A stretch of DNA of 64,000 nt from Dyadobacter pollutisoli (GCF_026625565.1 NZ_CP112998.1:3970501-4034500); one strand, 5' to 3'; counted from the stretch's first letter, positions 34,956 through 43,620 are shown. The notes: generated from the sequence alone by a model not told the origin. A program made the numbers and translations.

Positions 34956-36533
34956 ATGAAATTTTTCCTCGATAAACATAAATTCAGCGTGCTGGCATTG
35001 GGCTGCCTGCTTTCCGTAGCCACCTCTTGTACAGACTATATGCAGACCCTGAACCAGGACGACAAACTGATCACTGACGAAGACCTGGTGCAGGACGCAA
35101 ACGAAGGCGGAATATTACTTCCCCTGATGATGAACCGCATCGTGGCTACCACTACCGCGGTACAAACCCAGCAAAATTTGCAGGCAGAATCATTTGCAGG
35201 CTACCTGGAAACCCCTACCCCGTTCCTGAACAATGAAAATACGACTACGTACTTCATGGTGGACGGCTGGAACAACACTGCATGGAATACATCCACCCAG
35301 AACGTGATGGACCAATGGCTGCAAATGTGGAAAAAAGGTTACGAAACCAAATATCCTGATTTGTACGCCATTGCCCTGATCATCAAGGTAACCGCCGCGC
35401 ATCGCCTCGTGGATACATTCGGGCCTTATCCTTATACCAAATACGGAACCTCCGCACAGGTAACATTCGACTCAGAAGAAGAAGCGTACACTGCTTTTTT
35501 TGCAGATCTCGACAAAGCCGTGACTGCATTGAAAGCCGCAGAAACCGCCAACCCGAATGCAGACAAGGCTCGTTTCCTCAAATGGGACAAGTCTTCATTA
35601 TTGGGAGAATATACGAGCTGGATCAAACTGGCCAACACCATCAAATTGCGCCTGGCTATCCGTATTTCAAAAGTAAAACCTGCCCAGGCGAAAACAGAAG
35701 CAGAAAAAGCAGTGGACCCAGCCAATGGCGGCTTGCTGACAGACGTTGGTTTTTCCATTGTACCAACGACTACCAATCCATATTATACCATGGCCAATGC
35801 ATGGTCGGACACGCGCATGTCGGCGGCGGTTGAGACATTCCTCAAAGGATTTGCAGATCCTCGTTTGCCGGTTTATGCCGTGGCTGCCACTGATCCTGAT
35901 GTAGTCGGGCAGATCAAAGGTATCCGCGCTGGTTCCGAACGTCCGGCCAAAACCAGGTACCAGTTTTATTCTCTACCCAATGTAACGACTACTGCTCCCG
36001 TGAAGCAGGTGGATGTGGCCGAAAGCTATTTTTTGAAAGCCGAAGGCGCACTGCGAGGATGGAATATGGGCGGAACCGCTCAGTACTTTTATGAAGAAGG
36101 CATCAAGGCCTCTTTCAAAGCGAATGGCGCGAGCGGTGTTGAAGGATATCTGACCGGTACTTCCACTCAGATTCCTTACGTCGACCCCAAAAATACAGCC
36201 AACAATGCTCCGGCCATGACGCAGATCACTGTAAAATGGAATGAGGCCGATAACTTCGAAACCAAGCTGGAACGCATCATAACCCAGAAATGGATCGCAT
36301 TGTATCCCGAAGGAACGGAAGCCTGGTCGGAGTTCAGAAGAACGGGTTACCCGAAACTGTACCCGGTGGCGGTGACCAAAAATCCGGATTTGCCAGCAGG
36401 CACATTCATCAAACGTTTGACCTACCCTTCTGCCGTGACGAACTCAGGCGGGGAAGCAGTGAAAGCCGCAGTAGCTGCTTACCTGGGTGGGAAAGACAGC
36501 GCCGCGACACCGATCTGGTGGGATATAGATTGA
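34956..36533 (+). CDS. SusD-like lipoprotein (SusD/RagB family, group 2)
   Basis: 525-residue surface lipoprotein; lipobox SVATSC gives Cys25. The pattern matches the second SusD-like family (SusD-like_2) rather than the classical one: an opening like TDYMQTLNQDDKLITDEDL and then WNTSTQNVMDQWLQMWKKG, then helical TPR-like repeats (VDTFGPYPYTKYG). It ends with the family-typical TPIWWDID. It lies 11 bp after SusC and is followed by about 180 bp before the PLP-enzyme gene, so enzyme genes may be read through or have their own start site. Confidence 0.93.
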   Translation: MKFFLDKHKFSVLALGCLLSVATSCTDYMQTLNQDDKLITDEDLVQDANEGGILLPLMMNRIVATTTAVQTQQNLQAESFAGYLETPTPFLNNENTTTYFMVDGWNNTAWNTSTQNVMDQWLQMWKKGYETKYPDLYAIALIIKVTAAHRLVDTFGPYPYTKYGTSAQVTFDSEEEAYTAFFADLDKAVTALKAAETANPNADKARFLKWDKSSLLGEYTSWIKLANTIKLRLAIRISKVKPAQAKTEAEKAVDPANGGLLTDVGFSIVPTTTNPYYTMANAWSDTRMSAAVETFLKGFADPRLPVYAVAATDPDVVGQIKGIRAGSERPAKTRYQFYSLPNVTTTAPVKQVDVAESYFLKAEGALRGWNMGGTAQYFYEEGIKASFKANGASGVEGYLTGTSTQIPYVDPKNTANNAPAMTQITVKWNEADNFETKLERIITQKWIALYPEGTEAWSEFRRTGYPKLYPVAVTKNPDLPAGTFIKRLTYPSAVTNSGGEAVKAAVAAYLGGKDSAATPIWWDID

Positions 36534-36714
36534 TACGGAATAAAAAGCCTTCAAAATCAACAATGACCAAACTTTATTTTTTAAATTTCGAGTATTAAAA
36601 AAAATAATCTTAGCAAACAGAGTATTGGTAGATATTTCCTGCATCCTTTCTCTGTTATTCAGTCAAAGTTATTTTGAAAAGCCTTTATCTCATTTACTAA
36701 GCCCTGTAACCGTT

Positions 36715-37935
36715 ATGATAAACCGTAGAGATTTAATCAAGCATTTATCCACATTTCCCCTCATCGGAGGTTTCTTGGGACAAAGCGGCCTTGAACCGGC
36801 CAGCTTTGTCGCCAAACTTCCCGTCAGGAACCTGGCCAAAGAACTAGGCATCCGTACTTTTATTAATGCCGCGGGTACCTACACGATGATGACCGGATCG
36901 CTCATGCAGGACGAAGTGGTCGAAACGATTCAGGGGGCTGCCAAAGATTTTATGATGCTGGATGAAGTCCAGACCAAAGTTGGAGAAAAAATCGCGGCAC
37001 TTACCCATGCAGAAGCTGCTGTCGTTACCGCAGGTTGTTTTTCAGCATTGACATTGGGACTTGCAGGCGTGCTGACCGGGATGGACCAGAAAAAAGTGGA
37101 AGCATTACCGCATTTGGAAGGTACCGGCATGAAATCGGAAGTTATTATCCAGAAAGGACATAATATCGGTTACTCGCATGCATTGACCAATACGGGTTGT
37201 AAAATCATCCAGGTGGAGACGCTGGAAGAACTTGAAAAAGCGATCAATGAAAAAACTGCCATGCTTTGGTTCCTTAACATTCAGTCCGACAAAGGGCAGG
37301 TAATGCATGAGAAGTTTGTTGAAATCGGCAAAAAGAACGGCATACCTACCATGATCGACATGGCTGCTGACGTTCCGCCGGTAGAAAACCTCTGGAAATT
37401 CAATGACATGGGTTTTGACCTGGTTTGTGTTTCAGGAGGAAAAGCCATGCGCGGACCTCAGAGCGCTGGAATTTTGATGGGTAAAAAACACCTGATCGAC
37501 GCTGCAAGACTGAGCATGCCTCCCCGCGGATCGACGATCGGTCGTGGTATGAAAGTGAACAAGGAAGAAATCCTGGGCATGTATGTCGCGCTGGACAACT
37601 TCGTTAAAATGGACCACAAAAAAGAATGGAAGACCTGGGAAGACCGCATTAATCACATTGCTAATGCAGCCAAAAGTGTGAACGGCGTGACCACCAATGT
37701 GACGGTTCCGGAATTGGGTAACCACACGCCTACGTTAAAAGTGTCGTGGGACCCTGCGAAAGTAAGCATTGCGGTGAAAGTATTGCAAGAGAATTTACGC
37801 AAGGGAAACCCGTCGATTGAAATTATGCCAGCGGAAAATAATTCCCTGACTATCACTGCCTGGATGCTCAAATCGGGCGAGGAGAAAATTGTAGCGTCCA
37901 GATTGAAAGAAGAACTGTCGAAAGCAGTAGTTTAA
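36715..37935 (+). CDS. Tat-exported SelA-fold PLP enzyme (D-glucosaminate ammonia-lyase-like)
   Basis: 406-residue pyridoxal-phosphate enzyme of the SelA / DgaE branch of fold type I. Lys243 in SGGKAMRGPQSAG is the likely PLP lysine and Asp215 in MIDMAAD pairs with the pyridine nitrogen; RTFINAAGTYTMMTGSL at about 47-63 matches the start of the domain. DgaE-type enzymes remove ammonia from D-glucosaminate-6-phosphate by alpha,beta-elimination. The N-terminus (INRRDLIKHLSTFPLIGGFLG) looks like a Tat signal, which is odd for this family and suggests a folded, PLP-loaded protein is exported. The start at 36715 is set by that signal. The downstream neighbour is the amidohydrolase, the partner found next to DgaE-like enzymes in other bacteria. 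Confidence 0.85.
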   Translation: MINRRDLIKHLSTFPLIGGFLGQSGLEPASFVAKLPVRNLAKELGIRTFINAAGTYTMMTGSLMQDEVVETIQGAAKDFMMLDEVQTKVGEKIAALTHAEAAVVTAGCFSALTLGLAGVLTGMDQKKVEALPHLEGTGMKSEVIIQKGHNIGYSHALTNTGCKIIQVETLEELEKAINEKTAMLWFLNIQSDKGQVMHEKFVEIGKKNGIPTMIDMAADVPPVENLWKFNDMGFDLVCVSGGKAMRGPQSAGILMGKKHLIDAARLSMPPRGSTIGRGMKVNKEEILGMYVALDNFVKMDHKKEWKTWEDRINHIANAAKSVNGVTTNVTVPELGNHTPTLKVSWDPAKVSIAVKVLQENLRKGNPSIEIMPAENNSLTITAWMLKSGEEKIVASRLKEELSKAVV

Positions 37936-37981
37936 ATATGTACAGTAGAATGCTATTCCTAAGCCCTACTTTTTCTTAAAA

Positions 37982-39232
37982 ATGAGACACAAGTTTATCG
38001 CTATCCTTCTTCTGGTGTGTTTGCAATGTTTTGTTTCAAATGCGCAAACTTATAGTGTACTGATCAAAGGCGGAACGGTCATTGACCCTAAGAATAACCT
38101 CAACCAGGTCATGGATGTGGGCATATTCGAAGGGAAGATCAAAAAGGTTGCCAGGGACATTGATCCGAAGGAAGCCCGCCAGGTCGTGGACGCCAAAGGG
38201 ATGTACGTCACACCGGGACTGATCGATATCCATGGACATGTGTTTTTCGGCACCGAGCCAAACCATTACCTGAGTAATGGTTTGGTCGCGTTGCCACCCG
38301 ACGGCTTCACTTTCCGCGTAGGCGTTACCACCATTGTGGACGCAGGCGGCGCCGGCTGGGATTCTTTCTCCGAATTCAAAAAGAACGTGATTTTCAATTC
38401 CAAAACGCGGGTACTATCATTCCTCAACATTGTGGGTGAAGGTATGCGCGGAGGCAATTACGAGCAGGACACCAGTGATATGAACCCCGACCTGGCTGCG
38501 GGAGTTGCCATTAAAAACAAAAATGACATAGTCGGTTTCAAAGTCGCGCATTTTATCGGCAATGATTGGAAACCGGTTGACAATGCTGTAAAAGCTGGTA
38601 AACTGGCCAATATGCCGGTTATGATTGATTTTGGAGGAAATAACCCTCCGCTTCCGCTCGAAGAACTGTTTATGAAACACCTTCGTCCGGGCGACATTTT
38701 TACACACGCATATACATTACTCGAAGGCAATGTACGCGAAACGATCGTGGACGAATCGACTCAGAAAGTAAAACCATTCGTTTACGAGGCACGGAAAAAA
38801 GGGATCATTTTTGATGTAGGCTATGGCGGGGCGAGTTTCAATTATTCACAGGCTATTCCGGCGATCAAAGCAGGATTTTATCCCAATACCATCAGCACCG
38901 ACCTCCACACGGGCAGTATGAATGGCTCGATGAAGGATATGCTGAGCATTATGTCTAAGTTTTACGTCATGGGTATGGACCTTCCGTCAGTGATCAAGGC
39001 CAGTACCTGGGCTCCGGCACAGGTTATTCACCGCGAAAATCTGGGCCATATTTCTGAAAACGCAATAGCAGATGTTGCCATTTTTTCAATGAGAAAAGGC
39101 AACTTCGGTTTTTATGACAAGACCGGATATAAAATGGAAGGTAAGGAAAAACTGGAATGTGAAATGACGATTATGGGGGGCAAGATTGTGTATGATTTAA
39201 ATGGAATTGCGAAGCCGATATATTTGAAATGA
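37982..39232 (+). CDS. Exported amidohydrolase/deacetylase-type metallohydrolase (COG3964-like)
   Basis: 416-residue dihydroorotase-like TIM-barrel hydrolase with a Sec signal (about 1-22, ending VSNAQT). Metal ligands can be read: His84-x-His86 (GLIDIHGHVF), Lys187 in GFKVAHF (possible carboxylated lysine), His242 (IFTHAYT), Asp307 (ISTDLHTGS). The branch is linked to deacetylation of N-acyl amino-sugar or amino-acid derivatives. It follows the PLP enzyme by 47 bp, the same order seen for DgaE neighbours elsewhere. It is closely similar to the gene at 57533, sharing long stretches by eye (for instance LNIVGEGMRGG and ELFMKHLRPGDIFTH). Both are exported. Confidence 0.88.
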   Translation: MRHKFIAILLLVCLQCFVSNAQTYSVLIKGGTVIDPKNNLNQVMDVGIFEGKIKKVARDIDPKEARQVVDAKGMYVTPGLIDIHGHVFFGTEPNHYLSNGLVALPPDGFTFRVGVTTIVDAGGAGWDSFSEFKKNVIFNSKTRVLSFLNIVGEGMRGGNYEQDTSDMNPDLAAGVAIKNKNDIVGFKVAHFIGNDWKPVDNAVKAGKLANMPVMIDFGGNNPPLPLEELFMKHLRPGDIFTHAYTLLEGNVRETIVDESTQKVKPFVYEARKKGIIFDVGYGGASFNYSQAIPAIKAGFYPNTISTDLHTGSMNGSMKDMLSIMSKFYVMGMDLPSVIKASTWAPAQVIHRENLGHISENAIADVAIFSMRKGNFGFYDKTGYKMEGKEKLECEMTIMGGKIVYDLNGIAKPIYLK

Positions 39233-39305
39233 GCTGTCGGCTTTCGGCTATCGGCGGTCAAGAATTGTCAAAAAAACGAAAGCCGACGGCCGAAAGCCGA
39301 AAGCC
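39233..39305. repeat. Intergenic inverted repeat of the TCGGCTTTCGGC / GCCGAAAGCCGA family
   Basis: It begins straight after the amidohydrolase stop. CTGTCGGCTTTCGGC units are mirrored by GCCGACGGCCGAAAGCCGA units around an A-rich centre. It is related to the element at 7098-7233. It may fold in the transcript and affect read-through to the dehydrogenase genes. Confidence 0.7.
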
Positions 39306-39327
39306 ATACTAAACCCCTCTTTAACCA

Positions 39328-41067
39328 ATGAACATAAAAAGCTTAAAATGGTCTGCTTCGCTCCTGATGCTGTTTGCGCTGGGCTTTACGCAATCCGATC
39401 AGGACGATAAACCAGTTAATACCAAGAACGGTGGTTTGTTTTTACCGGATGGATTTGAAGCTACTGTTGTTGTCGACAGCTTGCCGGGCCGTGCGCGTCA
39501 TTTGGCGATCAATGACAATGGTGATATTTACGTCAAAGCGCGGTTTGCAGATAAAGGCGAATCGGTCATAGCATTGCGGGATACGAATAATGATGGCCGT
39601 GCGGATATCATCAAGCGTTTTGGCGGTGCTGCCAAGGAACGGGCGTACGGTACCGCAATGCGTATTTACAAAGGATATTTATATTTCAGTTCCGAGCTGG
39701 TAGTGTACCGTTACAAACTAACGCCCGGCCAGCTTGTTCCTGAAAGCGCGGAAGAGGTGATCCTGACCGACGACCACCCGCACGGGATGCACGAGCACAT
39801 TGCGAAGCCATTGACATTCGATAACAATGGTTTCATGTATGTTCCTTTCGGTGCCAATTCCAATGCATGCCAGGAGCAAAACCGTACACCGGGTTCCAAA
39901 GGAATGACACCCTGCCCTATCCTCGAAGATCACGGCGGTATCTGGAAGTTTGACGCTAATAAAGTCGGTCAGCATCAGAAAGACGGTATGAAATTTGCCA
40001 CCGGCCTTCGCAGTGTGGTCGCCCTGGACTGGAATTTTGCGGATAATAATTTATATGCAGTTCAACACGGCCGCGATGATTTGTTACGCCTGTGGCCGCA
40101 GCTTTATAATGGCTGGCAAAGCGCTATGCTACCTTCTGAGGAGTTTTTACGGATCAAAGAAGGAACGCACGCGGGCTGGCCTTACTGCTACTGGGACCAG
40201 ATGCAAAGCAAAAAGGTACTAAACCCGGAATATGGCGGTGACGGCAAAATAGTGGGCGACTGCGATCAGTACGAAAAACCATTGATCGGTTTTCCCGGCC
40301 ATTGGGCACCCAACGACATTCTTTTTTACCAGGGAAATCAGCTGCCTGACCATTATAAAAACGGTTCATTCATTGCTTTCCACGGCTCTACCAATCGCGC
40401 TCCTTACCCGCAGTCGAGTTACTTCATTGGTTTTGTTCCATTCAAAAACGGCCAGCCATCCGGGCCTTATGAAGTTTTTGCGGACGGTTTTGCAGGTATC
40501 GACCCGATTGTGAATGTAAGCGACGCAGTATACCGCCCAATGGGTATCGCAATGGGCCCGGACGGTTCTATCTACATTGCTGAAACTGAAAAAGGCAAGA
40601 TCTGGAAAGTGACTTACAAAGGCAATAAGAAGAAGTTTGCAAAAGCTGCTCTTGCCAAAATGGAGCAAAGAAAATCGCTGACACATATCCGTACCCCTGA
40701 TTTTGTCAATGATAATCTGGATAAAGACAAACCCGTAGCAGGCGGTAAAGTGTATTCCGTGTATTGCGCGGCTTGCCACCAACGTAACGGTATGGGAGAT
40801 TCGCAACGTTTTCCTCCGCTGGGCGGCGCCGACTGGGTGACGGGTGATAAGGAGCGACTGATCAAGGTGGTATTGAAAGGATTGGAAGGCCCTATTGATG
40901 TCAAAGGCCAGTCGTATAACAATGTAATGCCGCAGCACAGCTTTTTGAAGGACGAAGAAATTTCGGAAGTACTGACCCATATCCGGAGCAATTTCGGGAA
41001 TACGGCAGGCCCGGTGAGCACAGAAGAAGTTACTAAATTCCGGGCGTCGCTCGATAGTTTGAAATAA
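39328..41067 (+). CDS. Exported sorbosone-dehydrogenase-like PQQ enzyme with C-terminal cytochrome c
   Basis: 579-residue fusion. A Sec signal (about 1-21) leads into a PQQ-type sugar dehydrogenase beta-propeller (about 35-430: FEATVVVDSLPGRARHLAINDN in parts, VALDWNFADNNLYAVQHGRDD, HAGWPYCYWD) of the L-sorbosone / aldose dehydrogenase branch. The C-terminus is a cytochrome c domain (about 468-560) with haem site C480-A-A-C483-H484 and likely distal Met534 (NNVMPQHS). Such enzymes oxidise aldoses in the periplasm and pass electrons to the respiratory chain. PQQ biosynthesis genes are not in view. A repeat separates it from the amidohydrolase. Confidence 0.9.
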   Translation: MNIKSLKWSASLLMLFALGFTQSDQDDKPVNTKNGGLFLPDGFEATVVVDSLPGRARHLAINDNGDIYVKARFADKGESVIALRDTNNDGRADIIKRFGGAAKERAYGTAMRIYKGYLYFSSELVVYRYKLTPGQLVPESAEEVILTDDHPHGMHEHIAKPLTFDNNGFMYVPFGANSNACQEQNRTPGSKGMTPCPILEDHGGIWKFDANKVGQHQKDGMKFATGLRSVVALDWNFADNNLYAVQHGRDDLLRLWPQLYNGWQSAMLPSEEFLRIKEGTHAGWPYCYWDQMQSKKVLNPEYGGDGKIVGDCDQYEKPLIGFPGHWAPNDILFYQGNQLPDHYKNGSFIAFHGSTNRAPYPQSSYFIGFVPFKNGQPSGPYEVFADGFAGIDPIVNVSDAVYRPMGIAMGPDGSIYIAETEKGKIWKVTYKGNKKKFAKAALAKMEQRKSLTHIRTPDFVNDNLDKDKPVAGGKVYSVYCAACHQRNGMGDSQRFPPLGGADWVTGDKERLIKVVLKGLEGPIDVKGQSYNNVMPQHSFLKDEEISEVLTHIRSNFGNTAGPVSTEEVTKFRASLDSLK

Positions 41068-41072
41068 TGCTT

Positions 41073-41146
41073 TTCTCCTTCCAACCTGTTTAAGCGGATA
41101 TTACTCTCCGGCAATTGAGTGTTCCTTTAAGAGGTTGGAGGGAGAA
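41073..41146. repeat. 15-bp inverted repeat between the two cytochrome genes
   Basis: Arms at 41073-41087 and 41132-41146 are complementary with one wobble (TTCTCCTTCCAACCT against AGGTTGGAGGGAGAA), with a 44-base loop. It sits 6 bp after the dehydrogenase stop and 35 bp before the cytochrome c gene. There is no T-run, so it is more likely an mRNA stability or attenuation element, or a palindromic repeat, than a terminator. Confidence 0.6.
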
Positions 41147-41180
41147 TGGCACAAATCCATATCATTTTTCAATACATTGA

Positions 41181-41606
41181 ATGTTAAAAAGTAAACTATT
41201 AGCCGCAAGTATGATCATTCTTTCCGGGGCAGGGTTTTCTTCTGTTGGCAAGAATGATTACCATTTGAATAATCAGGACCCGTGGAAGGCGCCGGCTTGG
41301 GCCGACACTTTGAAGAGTCCTTATCATGATGAACCACTCACACTCGCCCAGGGCGAAGAGTTGTTTACGTTGTACTGCGCATCCTGTCATGGTGACGGCG
41401 GTTATGGAGACGGGGCAGCCGGAGGCGCATTGGGACAAAAACCTGCCAATTTCCACGATACGCTGGTAAAAGCACAGAGCGACGGCTCGCTTTTCTGGAA
41501 AATGTCGACCGGAAGAGGTAATATGCCACCTTTTAAGGACGTATTTACCGACGAACAAAGATGGCAGCTCGTGGCTTACATTCGTCATTTGGGCAAAACT
41601 GAGTAA
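41181..41606 (+). CDS. Exported single-haem cytochrome c
   Basis: 141-residue class I cytochrome c with a Sec signal. Haem motif C66-A-S-C69-H70 (YCASCHGDGGYGDG) and likely distal Met115 (GRGNMPPF). It is a diffusible electron carrier in the periplasm and probably accepts electrons from the flanking PQQ-type dehydrogenases. It sits between two such genes, 22 bp before the second, so they likely work as a chain. Confidence 0.9.
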   Translation: MLKSKLLAASMIILSGAGFSSVGKNDYHLNNQDPWKAPAWADTLKSPYHDEPLTLAQGEELFTLYCASCHGDGGYGDGAAGGALGQKPANFHDTLVKAQSDGSLFWKMSTGRGNMPPFKDVFTDEQRWQLVAYIRHLGKTE

Positions 41607-41628
41607 TCCTGAACTCCTAAACCATACC

Positions 41629-43110
41629 ATGTCACATTTTAGCCGCATTTTGAAATCAGGGATTACTGCTGCGCTTGCCCTGGGCATCTCACTTCAGGTT
41701 TCCGCGCAAACGAAAGAAGCCGTAGCCACCACGCCCAAAGCGCTCCGCGACGATATCACGATCGAGTACTACATGAAGGTAGAGCCCGAAGCTGTCCGCA
41801 TCATTCAACATCCATTGACCGGTGAAATTTACTACACGACATTCTTTGGTGACGTTTTAAAAATTGTGACCGTGGACGGAAAACCGGAAAGCAAGAAGAT
41901 CCTTTCGGTGGAAGATCATGGTATCCCACGTTTGCAAGGAGCTGCGTTTCATGGCAATACCCTCTTTCTCGCCGGAAATGTCAGTGTGAATAATAACAAA
42001 GGAAATAAAGGCCGCATGGTCCGTTATGAGATGAAAAGCGGTGTGGAAAAACCGGAAATGACCGTCGTTTTCAATACCGTCGAATATGGCGCCAATAAAA
42101 CCACTTTCGATCACGGCTGGAATGCATTGGAGATCAGCCCCGACGGAAAGTACATTTTCGTGAACACCGGTGCCCGAACCGATCACGGCGAGGTGCAGGA
42201 CAATGGTGGCGAATATCCGAATGCCCGTGATAATGCCCTTACTGCCAACATTTTCCGCTTCCCGATCGACGCAAAAGATTTGTTACTGTCTACCGACGTC
42301 CCTAAACTGAAAGCAGATGGCTATTTGTACGCAGAAGGTATCCGCAATGCCTACGATATGGCTTTTGATCCGAAAGGAAATTTGTTTGCAGTTTCCAACT
42401 CAGGTGATTATGACCATCCCGAAGATATGTTTTGGGTGAGACAAGGCCATCATTATGGTTTTCCCTGGATTATGGGCGGCATTGAAAACCCGCAGCAGTT
42501 CCCGGATTTCCAGCCAGATCCTGAAAAAGATCCTTTTTTAAGCAAATTTGCATTTGCATGGCTGATGAAGTATTTTCACAATGATCCGGATTTTCCGAAA
42601 AGGCCAGCAGGCGTCACATTCACCCCGTCCGTTCAGAACCTGGGCCCGGATGCTAACGAATACCGCGACAGAAAAACCGGTGTGGTGATGGATGGTGACA
42701 CGACCGGCGTGACAGTGGGAACATTCAATGCACATTCATCGCCCCTCGCTCTGTTTTTTGACACTAATAAGGCATTGGGCAAAGACCTCGCCGGAGATGG
42801 ATTTGTGATCCGGTACACAGGAGGGCCAAGAAACGGGGTTGTTAATCCGAATCCGCTGAGAAGACAGGGCAAAGACCTGCTGCACCTGGACATGATCTAC
42901 GACAAGGCAACCGATAATTATAAAGTCAAAACAACCCGGATCATTGAGGGCTTTACGGCCCCTACCGATGCATTATTGGTAGGTAGTACCCTATATATCA
43001 TTGAATACGGCGGTAAGCAAGGCGGTAACAAAGCGGGTGGCGGCATCTGGAAAGTTAACCTGCCTGCCAACGAAAAGATGACTAAGAAGAGCAAGAAAAA
43101 AAGATCATAA
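41629..43110 (+). CDS. Exported PQQ-dependent sugar dehydrogenase
   Basis: 493-residue soluble-type glucose/sorbosone dehydrogenase beta-propeller with a Sec signal (about 1-27, ending VSAQ). Typical blade motifs are present (HGWNALEISPDGKYIFVNTGARTDHG in parts, EGIRNAYDMAFDPKGNLFAVSNSGDYDHPED, RQGHHYGFPW). The C-terminal tail is Lys-rich (KMTKKSKKKRS), unlike close relatives and possibly used in binding polyanions or partners. It carries no cytochrome domain, so it would depend on the preceding cytochrome c. It is followed by RidA after 32 bp. Substrate is not deducible beyond an aldose or similar. Confidence 0.88.
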   Translation: MSHFSRILKSGITAALALGISLQVSAQTKEAVATTPKALRDDITIEYYMKVEPEAVRIIQHPLTGEIYYTTFFGDVLKIVTVDGKPESKKILSVEDHGIPRLQGAAFHGNTLFLAGNVSVNNNKGNKGRMVRYEMKSGVEKPEMTVVFNTVEYGANKTTFDHGWNALEISPDGKYIFVNTGARTDHGEVQDNGGEYPNARDNALTANIFRFPIDAKDLLLSTDVPKLKADGYLYAEGIRNAYDMAFDPKGNLFAVSNSGDYDHPEDMFWVRQGHHYGFPWIMGGIENPQQFPDFQPDPEKDPFLSKFAFAWLMKYFHNDPDFPKRPAGVTFTPSVQNLGPDANEYRDRKTGVVMDGDTTGVTVGTFNAHSSPLALFFDTNKALGKDLAGDGFVIRYTGGPRNGVVNPNPLRRQGKDLLHLDMIYDKATDNYKVKTTRIIEGFTAPTDALLVGSTLYIIEYGGKQGGNKAGGGIWKVNLPANEKMTKKSKKKRS

Positions 43111-43142
43111 TGTACATATTTCAATAACTTAATTATACCAAC

Positions 43143-43613
43143 ATGAAATCCGAAAGAAGATCGATTCTTAAAAAATTATTCGCCTCAGCAGCAGGTGTAG
43201 TAGGCCTTGGAGCAGCTTCCAAAGCAGTAGCAGAAATAGCTCCCGCAGCGGCTCCCGTAAAAGAAGTGGGTGACGTGGTAATGTACCAGGATGTGCCTTT
43301 GTTTTCTGGCCATACCAAATTCAACAATATGGTGTTCGTAGCCGGAAAAGGCGCCCACTTTGAAGGTGACATTACTGCCCATACCAAACACGTACTGGAC
43401 GAACTTGAAAAAGAGTTGATCAAAGCGGGTTCATCGATGGAAAAAGTATTGAAATGCAGCGTGTTCCTGCACGACCTGAACGATTACAAAGCAATGAACG
43501 AAGCATACAAAGGCCGCTTCGGAAGCAAGCCACCATGCCGCACCACTGTAGCAGTCTACGGCGGCGTACCAGGCGACTCGCTGGTGGAGATTGACTGTAT
43601 TGCTTATATCTAG
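43143..43613 (+). CDS. Exported RidA-family imine deaminase
   Basis: 156-residue RidA/YjgF protein. The active-site Arg is Arg133 (PPCRTTVAV) and Glu149 sits in the last strand (LVEIDCIAYI). RidA hydrolyses reactive enamines/imines such as 2-aminoacrylate made by PLP enzymes. The N-terminus (SERRSILKKLFASAAGVVG) is a Tat-type signal and the next 20 residues are Ala-rich, so the protein is probably exported, whereas typical RidA is cytoplasmic. It is the last gene of the cluster with the PLP enzyme, which gives it a logical job: clearing the imine formed by that lyase. Confidence 0.85.
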   Translation: MKSERRSILKKLFASAAGVVGLGAASKAVAEIAPAAAPVKEVGDVVMYQDVPLFSGHTKFNNMVFVAGKGAHFEGDITAHTKHVLDELEKELIKAGSSMEKVLKCSVFLHDLNDYKAMNEAYKGRFGSKPPCRTTVAVYGGVPGDSLVEIDCIAYI

Positions 43614-43620
43614 TATCGCC

